Assembly: GCA_016192705.1 (NCBI GenBank) | Contig: JACPTQ010000050.1 | Location: forward strand, 1-64,000 | DNA from: Deltaproteobacteria bacterium | GTDB lineage: Bacteria > Myxococcota > JACPTQ01 | Reading direction: 5' to 3' | DNA: 64,000 nt | Part shown: piece by piece, positions 8,422-17,242 of the stretch | How positions within the stretch are numbered: position 1 is the stretch's first letter | Layout: each line of letters begins with the position of its first letter | Notes under the pieces: generated by a model | Told to the model about the DNA's origin: nothing | What the model saw: the letters and a program-made list of their open reading frames with translations, nothing else | The model's database searches: none | Made by a program: the position numbers and the translations under genes

Positions 8422-10377
8422 TTAGGCGATCGCGGCGTGAATCGCCTGTAAGAGGAGAGGTCGCTCGATCGGCTTCATGACGAGCTTCGCGATCGCGTAA
8501 TCCGGGAGAATTCCGACGTCCGCATAGCCGCTGCAAAAAACAACTCTCGTCTCGGGGTGGCGCGCGGCAATCTGTTCGGCGAGCGCGACGCCATTCATGC
8601 CCGGCATCACGAGGTCCGTGATAACCACCGCCGGTGGTTTCGTGGCGCCGGCGATTCTCGCGAGCGCCTCGTCGCCACTTGCCGCGTCGAGAACCGCGTA
8701 CCCAGCCTCGCGGAGGATTCGAACGATGGCGGTGCGAACGGATGCGTCATCTTCAACAACCATCACGGTTTCGCCGTGTCCGCGAACGGATTCGGGGCCA
8801 GAGGCCGTCGCGCCTCGTTCAGACGATGTTTGGACCGCGCGCAAAAAAACCGTAAAGCTTGTTCCGGCGCCCACTTCGCTTAAAACCGAGATGTGGCCGC
8901 CGTTTTGTTTGACGGCGCCGTACACCATCGACAGCCCGAGGCCCGTCCCTTTTCCGCGTTCCTTTGTTGTAAAGAACGGCTCGAAGATTCTCGGGAGCAC
9001 GTCGCGTGGAATTCCCGTGCCGGTGTCTGAAAGCCGAACCGCGACGTAGCTTCCCGCCATGACGTCTGGAAACGAGCGTACGTCATCGTCGGTGAGAACA
9101 ACGTCGTTCGTTTCGATGACGAGCCGACCCCCGGATGGCATCGCGTCGCGCGCGTTAACCGCGAGGTTCGTAATGACCTGGTCGAACTGCACGGGGTCGA
9201 TCATCACGGCGCGGGCGTTCGGTGCGAGCTTGAGGTCGAGCGCAATGTTCTCGCCGATGAGGCGCCGCAGCATTTTCGCAAGGCTGTTGACCGCGTCGTT
9301 GGGATTCATTTCGCGCGGCTGAACCACCTGTTTGCGCGAGAAAGCGAGGAGTTGCTTTGTGAGCGAGGCGGCACGTTCGCCGGCCTGCTTGATTTCGAGG
9401 ACGTCCGCGCGGGCTGGGTTTTCGGGCGGAAGCGAATCGAGCGCAAATGAGCTGTTCGCGAGGATGACCGAGAGCAGATTGTTGAAGTCGTGCGCGACGC
9501 CGCCTGCGAGAAGTCCGATCGCCTCCATTTTCTGTGCTTGGTGAAATTGTGCTTCCATCCGTTTTCGCGTGGAGATATCACGTGCGACGCCCAAGAAACC
9601 GATGGCGCGGCGGCTTTCATCGAGCTTCGGGACGAACGTGTCTTCAAACCATTGGTAGTCGCCGTTTTGGCGCGTGTTGATCCGAAGCTCGCGCGTGACT
9701 GGTTTTCCCGATGCGAGGGCTGCGGTGATTTCGGCTTCGGCGCGCGCTTTGTCGTCGTCGTGAATGAGCGTCCACCAAAGATGGGGCGCGTCGGTAAGCT
9801 CGGACGGCGAAATGCCCAGCGTTGTTTCGGCCTGCGGGCAGGCATAGGTGATCAAAGGAAGCGCGGCTTCGCCGTCGACGACGCCCGAGTAGATGATGTC
9901 GTGGCTGTTTTCGACGAGTTCGCGATAGCGCGCTTCGGCCGTCGCAAGCGCCCGCTGGCCGTCTTTGTAAGCCGTGATGTCACGCGCGATGTGGACGACG
10001 CGCGTGATTTCGCCGTTCGCCCCGCGAAGCGGAGATACGCCGATCGAGACGGTGCGCCGCTCGCCGGTCGGCGTTGTATGAACGTGTTCGCAAACGGCCG
10101 GGCGCCGCGACGCTAAGAGTTCGCGCACGGGACAGATTTCGTTCGCGCCCTCGCACGGGTGGTCGAGCCCATGGGTGAGCGCGTGGCAAGTTTGCCCGAT
10201 GACCTTCTCGCGCGGAATTCCGCACGACGCGATGAAGGCCGGGTTGGCGTCGACGACGCGAAAATCGTTGACGTCGATCACGGCGATCGGATCGTTCACG
10301 GCGTCAAAGATGGCCTGGGAATAACCATCCGCGTCGCGCTTGGCGTCGTCACCCCCGCGGTTCGGCGCGGAACTCAT
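8422..10377 (-). CDS. PAS-PAS hybrid histidine kinase with C-terminal receiver
   Basis: 651 residues, cytoplasmic (no membrane segment). Order: PAS domain (about 20-140), PAS/PAC (about 150-275), HisKA with the phospho-His in GVAHDFNNLLSVILA, HATPase with N, G1 and G2 boxes (LAVNARDAMPSGG, LSDTGTGIPRDVLPRIFEPFFTTKE, GKGTGLGLSMVYG), then a receiver (VMVVEDDASVR, VVITDLVMPGMNG with the acceptor Asp). The first PAS carries a Cys/His-rich insert (GQTCHALTHGLDHPCEG then NEICPVRELL then AVCEHVH), a motif found in some PAS sensors that might bind metal or a redox centre. No cognate response regulator is adjacent, so its output is unknown. Confidence 0.93.
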   Translation of the reverse strand: MSSAPNRGGDDAKRDADGYSQAIFDAVNDPIAVIDVNDFRVVDANPAFIASCGIPREKVIGQTCHALTHGLDHPCEGANEICPVRELLASRRPAVCEHVHTTPTGERRTVSIGVSPLRGANGEITRVVHIARDITAYKDGQRALATAEARYRELVENSHDIIYSGVVDGEAALPLITYACPQAETTLGISPSELTDAPHLWWTLIHDDDKARAEAEITAALASGKPVTRELRINTRQNGDYQWFEDTFVPKLDESRRAIGFLGVARDISTRKRMEAQFHQAQKMEAIGLLAGGVAHDFNNLLSVILANSSFALDSLPPENPARADVLEIKQAGERAASLTKQLLAFSRKQVVQPREMNPNDAVNSLAKMLRRLIGENIALDLKLAPNARAVMIDPVQFDQVITNLAVNARDAMPSGGRLVIETNDVVLTDDDVRSFPDVMAGSYVAVRLSDTGTGIPRDVLPRIFEPFFTTKERGKGTGLGLSMVYGAVKQNGGHISVLSEVGAGTSFTVFLRAVQTSSERGATASGPESVRGHGETVMVVEDDASVRTAIVRILREAGYAVLDAASGDEALARIAGATKPPAVVITDLVMPGMNGVALAEQIAARHPETRVVFCSGYADVGILPDYAIAKLVMKPIERPLLLQAIHAAIA

Positions 10378-10456
10378 TCGGTTATCTTGTTTATACCATG
10401 TTCGCCGAGGACGATGCGACGCCCATTTCCGTCATGCCCGATTCCCGCTCGAACCG

Positions 10457-10939
10457 CTACCAAAGAATCGTCGCAACAATTGTGTCGGTGTACGCGCCCG
10501 CAAAAGCATCCTGCCCGGCCGGGATGCGCCCATAAACGGTTCGGCTGTAGTTCGTATTCCCGTTCACGGATCGCGTCCAAACAACCGTTCCGCCGGTCCC
10601 GTCGCCCCATATCTGCGTCCGCGCCGCATTGAAGTAAAGGTTGTAGGTGAGCGTGTTCACGCCAAAGACCATCGTCCGAGGATTGTACATCGGCGCCGCA
10701 CCCTTGCTGAGCGTGACCGTGACGGCCCCTATCGGGTTTGCGCCTGAACCGGTGCACCGAATCCTGATGTTCGACGTCGTGTTGAGTGGCGGTCCGCTAA
10801 AAACATTGTAGTTGCCAAACGCGTGCGCAGTTGTCGTGATGGTGCAGCTCGTGATGAGGGCCAGTGCTTCTCGCGGGAAGAAGAAGAATGCAACCACGGA
10901 GACACAGAGCAGTCGCGGTCTCAGGGAGAAAAATCTCAT
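10457..10939 (-). CDS. spore coat U (SCPU) domain pilus subunit, CsuE-position
   Basis: 160 residues from ATG 10939, which overlaps the usher stop as TGATG. A signal peptide (residues 1-27) is followed by an SCPU/Csu-type domain: CTITTTAHAFGNYNVFSG at the start, and TVYGRIPAGQDAFAGAYTD plus TIVATI at the end. The family forms subunits of archaic chaperone-usher pili. Being last in the locus, after the usher, it sits where the tip adhesin CsuE lies, but it has only one SCPU domain rather than two. The signal-peptide DNA contains a dispersed repeat (10892-10909), described in the findings. Confidence 0.85.
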   Translation of the reverse strand: MRFFSLRPRLLCVSVVAFFFFPREALALITSCTITTTAHAFGNYNVFSGPPLNTTSNIRIRCTGSGANPIGAVTVTLSKGAAPMYNPRTMVFGVNTLTYNLYFNAARTQIWGDGTGGTVVWTRSVNGNTNYSRTVYGRIPAGQDAFAGAYTDTIVATILW

Positions 10940-13278
10940 CACCGCGTCTTCCTCTTTTCGACTTCTTTGTCCATCCCCATTCGACATTCTACACCACCGA
11001 CGTCGATCGTGGCGGCCTCGCTCCGGGGAACACGCAGCACGAATGCACAAGTCCCTTCGTCGAATTCGACGCGCGCGCCATGGCTTCCCGCGGGCAACCT
11101 CTCAAAGTAAAACTCGCCGTTCGAGCCGATCGGCGAAGCGTGCGCCTTCTTTTCGACGGTCACGGTGAGTTCGCCGTGTTTGGGCACGACCTTTTTCCCG
11201 CGCACAACGACCGTCACGACGCCCGAAATTCGCTGGAGCCGGCTCACGTCGAACGTGACCACCGCCCCGCCGCGATGAGGAGGCGCGATCGTGTCGTCGT
11301 TTTTAACGACCTCGTGCGTAAACGGTATGTCGGAATCGTTGACGCGAACGCGGTTGCCGTAATACGGGATGAGGTTCGGGACAAGGAGGTCGCCCTGCGA
11401 ATCGGTCCGGCCGATTTCGAGGTTGCTCAAGTAACCGCGAACGCCACGCACGCCGGGCACGCGGAGGAGCGCGAAGCTCTCATCGACCGACCGCGTTGGG
11501 AAGACGCGACCGCCGATCCCGACGAGCCCGCCCGAGAGGCTCACGCGCGATCGGTTCTCGCCGCTTTGACGCTCATAGAAGAGCTCGGCGCGACCGACCT
11601 CACCGCTGTAGCTTCCGATTCCGCGAAAGAGCGGAACCCGGGCCGCCTCGCCGGTCAGGTTGACTTCGGCGCCCGTGACGCCGGAGTGCGACTGACTCAC
11701 GTTCGTCACGACGACATGTTCGTCCGCGCGGCGCTCGTACCCGACGGCCACCGCGGCGCCCCCGTCGAACACGAAATTGAACGTTCCAAACGCCGCGTAG
11801 GTCGTTGGGCCGCTTTCATCCGACGAACGCATTCCGAGGACCGCGAGGCTGGCCAGCTTTGAAAACCGCGTCGTCGCTTGAACGGTCAACGCGTCCGAGC
11901 GACCACGGTCGCGAAATGACGAGAGCGCGTAAGTTGAAGTGAGGCTGAGGTTTTTCGCAAGACCGAAGCTCGTGAGCAGCATCCCCTGAAGGATCGGACG
12001 ATCGGTCGCGGCACCCTGGCTCGTGTTCGCGTACCCATCCGACATGAAGCGGAGCTGCGCGCCGAACGACCCAATGAGCCCCGTGAAGAAATAGCCGACC
12101 GATCCCGCACCGCCGCTCACGCCGTCGTCGTGGCTTAACGCGGCCGCGAGCTCGATCTCGCCGATCGGCAATCGAAAGGTCGCCCACGGCCCGAAGCTCG
12201 CCATCCTGAGCGACGCCTCAAGCCGCAGCCCACCCGTGAACGCGTCGGTGAAGCCGTAGCGGTGTCGCCCCATGAAAACCGGTTCGCCGTACGCGAAGCT
12301 CGTCGTGCCGAACTCGTCGCGCCGAAACCCAAGCGCGTATCCATACTCAGAGAATCCGCGCGCGAGAACGCCGGACGAAATATAACTTGACGCCGTCAAC
12401 TCCGTCTCGCGCCCGAAAGCGTCGCGCACCACGATTCGCGTGGTGCCCGCGCCGACCGTGAATGGGAGGTCGCGAAACTCGTAGTGGCCCGGGAGCAGTG
12501 AGTCACGGCGCACGAGCCGGCCATTCAAGAAGACGTCGACGGTCGACGGTGTGAGCACCGAGGTGCGGCGCTCGGGGACGGGAAACGTGATGAGGTATGG
12601 GTCGAGTGAGAACTCCGTCGCCATGCTGACGCCACCGATGACGGCGGCTCCGCCGAGCGCGCTGGCGGCGGTCGGGGCTGAATCGCCGAACACCCAGCGC
12701 CGCAAAGCGCGACGCTGATCGACGGTGACGCTCGAGAGGCCGCGCAGGACGTTTCCTCCTTCCGCTTCAGAATAGGTTCCCGAAACGCTCGAGAAGAAGA
12801 GCGCGCCGCCCGCGAAGAGTCCAAGCTCGCCCTGTGTCCCCAAGCGCTCGACGTTTTCAAGCTGCAGCGCGTAATTCAAGAACGCGCTCGTGTTGCCTCG
12901 ATAGACGACTTCGGGGCGCTTCATGCGCAAGACGCGCGAACCGAGCCCGGCGACGCCCGTCGTCAGGCGAAGCACGAACGCCTTTTCATCAAGCTCATAC
13001 GTGAGTGGCAGCGTCGACAGCGCCACGTACGCCTCGCCGTCGATCCCCTGGTGCGCGGCCTTGAGTCCTTGGATGCCGGCGCGCGCGAGATCGCTTGTGC
13101 GTACGAACACTTCGTTGCCACGCAGAATTGCGACCGCGGTGTGCTTCGGCACCGCATTCACGACGAGGTCGACGATGATTCGCTGAATGGCCGTCGATGC
13201 AGCCCCGAAGGCGACTGAGGAAAAGAACGGGACCGCTAAAGCGCCGCCGCAAGCGAGAACGAAGCGACTACGGGGCAC
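10939..13278 (-). CDS. outer-membrane usher of an archaic chaperone-usher pilus
   Basis: 779 residues using GTG 13278; a TTG at 13308 is an alternative, but it would put extra polar residues before the signal peptide. FimD/CsuD-type ushers are beta-barrels that assemble and secrete pilus subunits. Visible signatures are an N-terminal periplasmic domain (VLRGNEVFVRTSDLARAG-like), a long region of alternating beta strands, and the plug-region hallmark VDVFLNGRLVRRDSLLPGHY with FRDLPFTVGAGTTRIVVRDAFGRE. C-terminal domains include LLVPNLIPYYGNRVRVND. It overlaps the chaperone gene upstream and the last subunit gene downstream. Confidence 0.92.
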   Translation of the reverse strand: MPRSRFVLACGGALAVPFFSSVAFGAASTAIQRIIVDLVVNAVPKHTAVAILRGNEVFVRTSDLARAGIQGLKAAHQGIDGEAYVALSTLPLTYELDEKAFVLRLTTGVAGLGSRVLRMKRPEVVYRGNTSAFLNYALQLENVERLGTQGELGLFAGGALFFSSVSGTYSEAEGGNVLRGLSSVTVDQRRALRRWVFGDSAPTAASALGGAAVIGGVSMATEFSLDPYLITFPVPERRTSVLTPSTVDVFLNGRLVRRDSLLPGHYEFRDLPFTVGAGTTRIVVRDAFGRETELTASSYISSGVLARGFSEYGYALGFRRDEFGTTSFAYGEPVFMGRHRYGFTDAFTGGLRLEASLRMASFGPWATFRLPIGEIELAAALSHDDGVSGGAGSVGYFFTGLIGSFGAQLRFMSDGYANTSQGAATDRPILQGMLLTSFGLAKNLSLTSTYALSSFRDRGRSDALTVQATTRFSKLASLAVLGMRSSDESGPTTYAAFGTFNFVFDGGAAVAVGYERRADEHVVVTNVSQSHSGVTGAEVNLTGEAARVPLFRGIGSYSGEVGRAELFYERQSGENRSRVSLSGGLVGIGGRVFPTRSVDESFALLRVPGVRGVRGYLSNLEIGRTDSQGDLLVPNLIPYYGNRVRVNDSDIPFTHEVVKNDDTIAPPHRGGAVVTFDVSRLQRISGVVTVVVRGKKVVPKHGELTVTVEKKAHASPIGSNGEFYFERLPAGSHGARVEFDEGTCAFVLRVPRSEAATIDVGGVECRMGMDKEVEKRKTR

Positions 13279-14038
13279 AGCCGCCGCTAACCGTAACCGC
13301 TGACTCAATGAATTTGCCCGGGCCAGTTTCGGCGCGAATCTTCACGGACGTTACAAGCGGGCACACATCCGCGGGAACCTCATTTTCGAATCGACGCACC
13401 ATGGCTGCGAGAAGATACCAACCGTTCCATTTGTGCGCGACCAGCTTAGTTCCCTTCGCATCAAAGGCCTCCACCTCGACGTCGCCAAGAACGACGTGCA
13501 CGTTCCCCGCGTTCCGAACCTCGAACGCCAACTTCCCGCCCCGGAGCGCCGCCGCCCCGACCTGAACCGATGAATTCGGTTTCGCGGGCGGCAAGAAAAT
13601 CGGGATCCCAAGCCGCATCAGCACTTTGACGCCGATCGTCTTCTCCTCTTTTTTTGCGACCGCCGGCAATTCCTCGACGAACAACCGGTACGTTTTCTCT
13701 TTTTCGCCAAATGTCGTCGCGCTTCCGAGTCGCACGCGACGCTTCTCGCCGACCTTGAGCGCAAAGAGCGGTGGGAAATAGATGATGTCTTTCGTCGGCG
13801 CGAGCAACATTTTTCCATCCGCGTCGTGCCCCCACTCGAACATCGTGACTTGCACGCGCATCGGCGCGTCGCTGTCGTTCGAGACCGTCAGGAACGAGTT
13901 CGGTGTATCGGGTGTCAACGCAATCTTGATCGGTTCGACGGAGAGTGTGCCGGCGCGTGCCGCGCCCGCGAAACCTACCGCGAAAACCACCCACGCCGCC
14001 GGTTGGACCACGATTCGCCATGGTCTAAAGAACGCCAT
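13268..14038 (-). CDS. periplasmic pilus chaperone (Csu/FimC-like)
   Basis: 256 residues with a signal peptide ending near ARAG. PapD-like fold: the N-terminal domain has ALTPDTPNSFLTVSNDSDAPMR and the G1/F1 region YFPPLFALKVGEKRRVRLG, where the basic pair binds subunit C-termini. The second domain follows (GGKLAFEVRNAGNVHVVLGD). Chaperones of this family hold subunits and deliver them to the usher. It lies between the two upstream subunits and the usher, matching the order of csu loci (subunits, chaperone, usher, last subunit). Confidence 0.9.
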   Translation of the reverse strand: MAFFRPWRIVVQPAAWVVFAVGFAGAARAGTLSVEPIKIALTPDTPNSFLTVSNDSDAPMRVQVTMFEWGHDADGKMLLAPTKDIIYFPPLFALKVGEKRRVRLGSATTFGEKEKTYRLFVEELPAVAKKEEKTIGVKVLMRLGIPIFLPPAKPNSSVQVGAAALRGGKLAFEVRNAGNVHVVLGDVEVEAFDAKGTKLVAHKWNGWYLLAAMVRRFENEVPADVCPLVTSVKIRAETGPGKFIESAVTVSGGCAP

Positions 14039-14062
14039 CTCGAGATGATGATACCAGTAAAA

Positions 14063-14584
14063 CTAGAAGTTAACAGTTGCTTGGATCGTGTCACTGTACG
14101 CGCCCGTTGTGTTGTCCTGACCCGATGGCACGCGGCCGTAGATGGGAACGGTGAACGGATTCTTGTTTGCCGCCGTGCCGGACGGGCGGTTCGTGGGGGT
14201 GCCCCAGTTCAGCGTTCGCGCGGGGTCGCTGTAGAAGCCGTAGTTCAAAAACTCGGTGCCCCCGCTCATTCGCCGAACCGGAACGGCTGGCGTTGACCCA
14301 GCGCCGGCGTTAAGGCCCTCGTTGAGATCGAGGCTCCAGGCGGTTCCTTTGGAGCAAGTGAGCGTCACGTTGTTCGTCGCGTCGAGGGCGGTTCCAGACA
14401 GCGGGTCGTAGTTCCCGAACGCGAAGGTCGTCGTCGAGATTGTACACGTCGCGATAACCGTGGCCGTCACCGAGAAGTTGCTTGACGCGGTTCCTGCGGT
14501 CGCCGTGTGTTCGCCGAGGCCCGCCACAACCGCGCCAAGCGCAATCGCCGCACCGAAAACCCGTTTCGCTCTCTTCGCCATCAT
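14063..14584 (-). CDS. SCPU-domain major pilus subunit
   Basis: 173 residues from ATG 14584, preceded by a clear GGAGGAAAG ribosome-binding site; an in-frame start farther upstream has none. Signal peptide, then SCPU domain: CTISTTTFAFGNYDPLSGT, VTLTCSKGTAWSLDLNEG, and the closing VPIYGRVPSGQDNTTGAYSD with TIQATVNF, which is the donor/last strand typical of archaic CU subunits. Probably the pilus rod protein (CsuA/B-like). It lies 24 bases upstream of the chaperone gene. Confidence 0.88.
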   Translation of the reverse strand: MMAKRAKRVFGAAIALGAVVAGLGEHTATAGTASSNFSVTATVIATCTISTTTFAFGNYDPLSGTALDATNNVTLTCSKGTAWSLDLNEGLNAGAGSTPAVPVRRMSGGTEFLNYGFYSDPARTLNWGTPTNRPSGTAANKNPFTVPIYGRVPSGQDNTTGAYSDTIQATVNF

Positions 14585-14755
14585 TCTTTCCTCCTCCCAT
14601 CCGTCGACTCGGAGTCCCGAGCCTGACCTGTCACAAAACACCCCACTCGATAATCAAAACGATACAGACCGGGATCGTGGAAAGCAATGTACGCATAAGG
14701 GGACGATTACACCGGCGGCAAAGGTACGATGGAGGGAGCGAGCGGTCCCGTCGAA

Positions 14756-15073
14756 CTAGAAGTTAATGGTCGCGATGATCGTGTTGCGCTGGGACGACGC
14801 GGCCGCGGCGGTCGGCTGCGCGACAAATGAGGTCGCGATTCTATAGGCGGCGCCCTTCGAGCAGCGAAGCGATACCCACCGTTTCGCGAGGTCGGTTCGC
14901 GTGGTGCGTGAATCCACGGGAACGCTGGTCGCGATGCACTTTGAAACCACGTTGGCCGAAACGCCGATTGCGCGCGAGGCGGAATCAGCGGCCGCATCGC
15001 TTCTCGCGAGCGCTAGGCCCAGCGCTGCCAAGAAGAGCCCGAGTTTTATTGCGCGACCCACACCCTGTGGCAT
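14756..15073 (-). CDS. short SCPU-like secreted protein (possibly internally deleted subunit)
   Basis: 105 residues with a signal peptide (LGLFLAALGLALARSDAAAD). The front (VSANVVSKCIATS) and a middle block (VSLRCSKGAAYRIA, compare VTLTCSKGTAWSLD in the neighbour) are SCPU-like. The end (TIIATINF) matches the terminal strand of its neighbour (TIQATVNF). The central part and the YGRxPxGQD motif of SCPU domains are missing, so the protein is about 60 residues shorter than normal. It is either a minimal subunit or a decayed copy. It is first in the pilus locus and would share its promoter. Confidence 0.65.
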   Translation of the reverse strand: MPQGVGRAIKLGLFLAALGLALARSDAAADSASRAIGVSANVVSKCIATSVPVDSRTTRTDLAKRWVSLRCSKGAAYRIATSFVAQPTAAAASSQRNTIIATINF

Positions 15074-15203
15074 CGCATGGACCGTGCCGCGCGTAAACCA
15101 CCGTGAATCTCACCGCCTAAGCAACCTACTGCCATATTATCGGCCAACGTGCGGGTTGTTTTGTTTCAGGCCGTTTTGTTTTGGCACGCGCCCGATTTTG
15201 GCC

Positions 15204-16712
15204 TTAACCGAGAATGCGGCGCGCGCAAAGGGCCGCAACGCCCATGATGGTGTGTTGCGGGTTGACCCCGAGGTTCTCGGGGAAGAGCGCCGAGTCGGCG
15301 ACGTAGAGTCCAGGGACGCCATGCAGTTGGAAGTCGGCGCCGACAGCGGACGACGCTGGGTCGGGCCCCATGCGTGCCGTGCCGAAGAGGTGCGTTGCGA
15401 TGAACGGGTAGCTGCGGGGATCGAGCGGCGCGTCGTCAAACACCTTCAGCTCGTCGGGCGAATTGAGGCGGTCGGGCAGTCCGTAAACCGCGAGCACGAC
15501 GCTCTCGGCGCCAACATCGAAGAATCGTTCCGCGAGGATTTTGAGGGCGCGCCTTGCGATCTGCATGTCGGCCGGCCCCGGCGTGTAGCGAATAGTCGCG
15601 GAGCCGTCGCGGCGCGGCGACACGGAGCCCTCGGCTTTCGCGCGGACGTGCATGGCCCAGAGCGCAAGGTGTTTGTACTCCATCATTTTTTCAATGAAGC
15701 GTGCGCCGATGCCGGTTGCGCGCACCGACGACATCTCGGGCGGCAGGTTGATCGTTTCAAATTTGAATCCTTCTTTGCGAAAGTGAAGGCTGTCGGCGGC
15801 TTGGTGAACGCCTTGCCACGGCCGGACCTCGTCCTTGAAGATGCCGCCGATGGCGGTGCCGGGGTGTACGCGAAAGTGTTGTCCGACGTGGGCGCGGTTC
15901 CCGAGGCCGCTCTTAAGAAGGATGCAGGGAGTTTGGATGGCGCTCGCGGCAACGACCACGGCGCGGCGTGCTTCGATGGTAACCGACGCGACACGCGCCA
16001 TCGATTCGGGGTTGATGACCGTCGCGTGAACAATCTTCGCGCGGCCGTCTTTGACTTCGATGCGGTCGACGCGCGTGCACGCAAAAACGCGCGCACCATC
16101 GGCGATTGCGCGTGGGATGAGGGCGACGTCGGTGCTCATTTTTTTTCCGCCGGGGCAGCCGAGAATGCAGTTGCTGCTCGCGATGCAGTCTTTCTCGTTG
16201 CGTTTGATCGCTTCGGCGGCGTACCCGGCTTTTTGAAACGCCTCAAGGAAGAGCTCGCCGTTTCGGCCAAGGCGCGGTCGATCGACGGTGTTCACGTTTA
16301 GCTCTTCTTCAATCCACGTCCATTCGCGTTCGAGCCCTTCGAGCGGAACGGCGTCGCCGAGGCCGTAGCCCTTGAAGACGCGCGCCCAAGCGTCTTCCGG
16401 GAGACGCCAAACGATCGCGGCGTTGATCGTGGTTGAGCCGCCGACGCAGCGGCCTTGCAGAACGGGGATGAAGCTGCGACCCATCGCAACCTGAAGGCCG
16501 CGGTCGCGACCAAGGAGAAACATCGCATCCTGGACCGAACGAGAGGTTCGCGTGCGGTCGGGCGGTGGGCCTTCTTCGACGACGATGACGTCGAGCTTTG
16601 CCTTTGCGAGGATGCGCGCGACAACGGCGCCGGCGGCACCCGAGCCGATAACGACGACATCGGCAGCCGCGCGTAAATCTTTCGTCAGCGTTTCGTGGGT
16701 TTCGATCGTCAT
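15204..16712 (-). CDS. GMC-family FAD oxidoreductase
   Basis: 502 residues. N-terminal Rossmann FAD motif VVVIGSGAAGAVVARIL followed by VIVVEEGPP. GMC signatures are GRCVGGSTTINAAIVWRLP and the C-terminal VNPQHTIMGVAALCARRI active-site region. A Cys cluster CIASSNCILGCPGGKK matches a GMC subgroup with C-x5-C-x3-C. These enzymes oxidise alcohols, sugars or sterols using FAD; the substrate is not predictable here. The start overlaps the stop of the upstream membrane-protein gene as ATGA, so it is the last gene of a three-gene operon with two membrane proteins. Confidence 0.9.
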   Translation of the reverse strand: MTIETHETLTKDLRAAADVVVIGSGAAGAVVARILAKAKLDVIVVEEGPPPDRTRTSRSVQDAMFLLGRDRGLQVAMGRSFIPVLQGRCVGGSTTINAAIVWRLPEDAWARVFKGYGLGDAVPLEGLEREWTWIEEELNVNTVDRPRLGRNGELFLEAFQKAGYAAEAIKRNEKDCIASSNCILGCPGGKKMSTDVALIPRAIADGARVFACTRVDRIEVKDGRAKIVHATVINPESMARVASVTIEARRAVVVAASAIQTPCILLKSGLGNRAHVGQHFRVHPGTAIGGIFKDEVRPWQGVHQAADSLHFRKEGFKFETINLPPEMSSVRATGIGARFIEKMMEYKHLALWAMHVRAKAEGSVSPRRDGSATIRYTPGPADMQIARRALKILAERFFDVGAESVVLAVYGLPDRLNSPDELKVFDDAPLDPRSYPFIATHLFGTARMGPDPASSAVGADFQLHGVPGLYVADSALFPENLGVNPQHTIMGVAALCARRILG

Positions 16713-17242
16713 CGGGCGTCCTTGAGCGCGGGTGCGGAAGCCGGAGCCGATGCGGGAGCGGGTGCGGGAGCGGGTGCGGTGCCGGGTGCGGGTGGGGACG
16801 CGGTCGCGACAACCGGCATCGGGTGGATACTCGGCAACCCGAGGACCTTCACCTGATCCGTAGAGTAGGGAATTTCTAGCACCGAACGGACGCGCGGATC
16901 GCGAAAGTAAACGAGACCGATGGTTGACTTAAGGAGGAGAATCCCTTGGCGCAGCAAGTAAACGCGCGACATCGCGACCTTTTCCAAGTAGCGCGCGCGG
17001 TTTTTCTCCGACAGCCAGGGAAGCGGCAGCGGCAAGCCGATGAAGAAAAGCGGAAACCAGGTGAGAACCCAAACGATGAGGCGGAGGTCTCGCTTCAAGC
17101 GGCGCGGGAGTCGCTCGACATATGAGTCGTAAAACGGCTCGAGGTCGAGGTCGCGGGCGCCGACGCGGAGCGCGGGGTGCGCGTTTTGCGGGAGGATGGT
17201 TTCGAAGATGGTCGTCATCCAGCGGCGTTCGAATCGCATCAT
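16709..17242 (-). CDS. uncharacterised membrane protein linked to GMC oxidoreductase
   Basis: 177 residues. I do not recognise a family. One or two hydrophobic segments near residues 55-75 (LIVWVLTWFPLFFIGLPLPLP) and a charged N-terminus suggest membrane attachment. The C-terminus is a low-complexity Pro-Ala tail encoded by a short GGTGCG/GGAGCG tandem repeat at 16731-16790, likely a flexible and length-variable linker. ATGA overlaps on both sides show translation coupled to the preceding membrane protein and the following GMC enzyme. By position it may be an accessory or anchoring subunit of the oxidoreductase; this is inference. Confidence 0.7.
   Translation of the reverse strand: MMRFERRWMTTIFETILPQNAHPALRVGARDLDLEPFYDSYVERLPRRLKRDLRLIVWVLTWFPLFFIGLPLPLPWLSEKNRARYLEKVAMSRVYLLRQGILLLKSTIGLVYFRDPRVRSVLEIPYSTDQVKVLGLPSIHPMPVVATASPPAPGTAPAPAPAPASAPASAPALKDAR

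Noticed and set aside
16731-16790. Short tandem GC-rich repeats, considered as a CRISPR or regulatory array
   Set aside because: Units are only 6-12 bases and encode a Pro-Ala tail in frame; there are no spacers.
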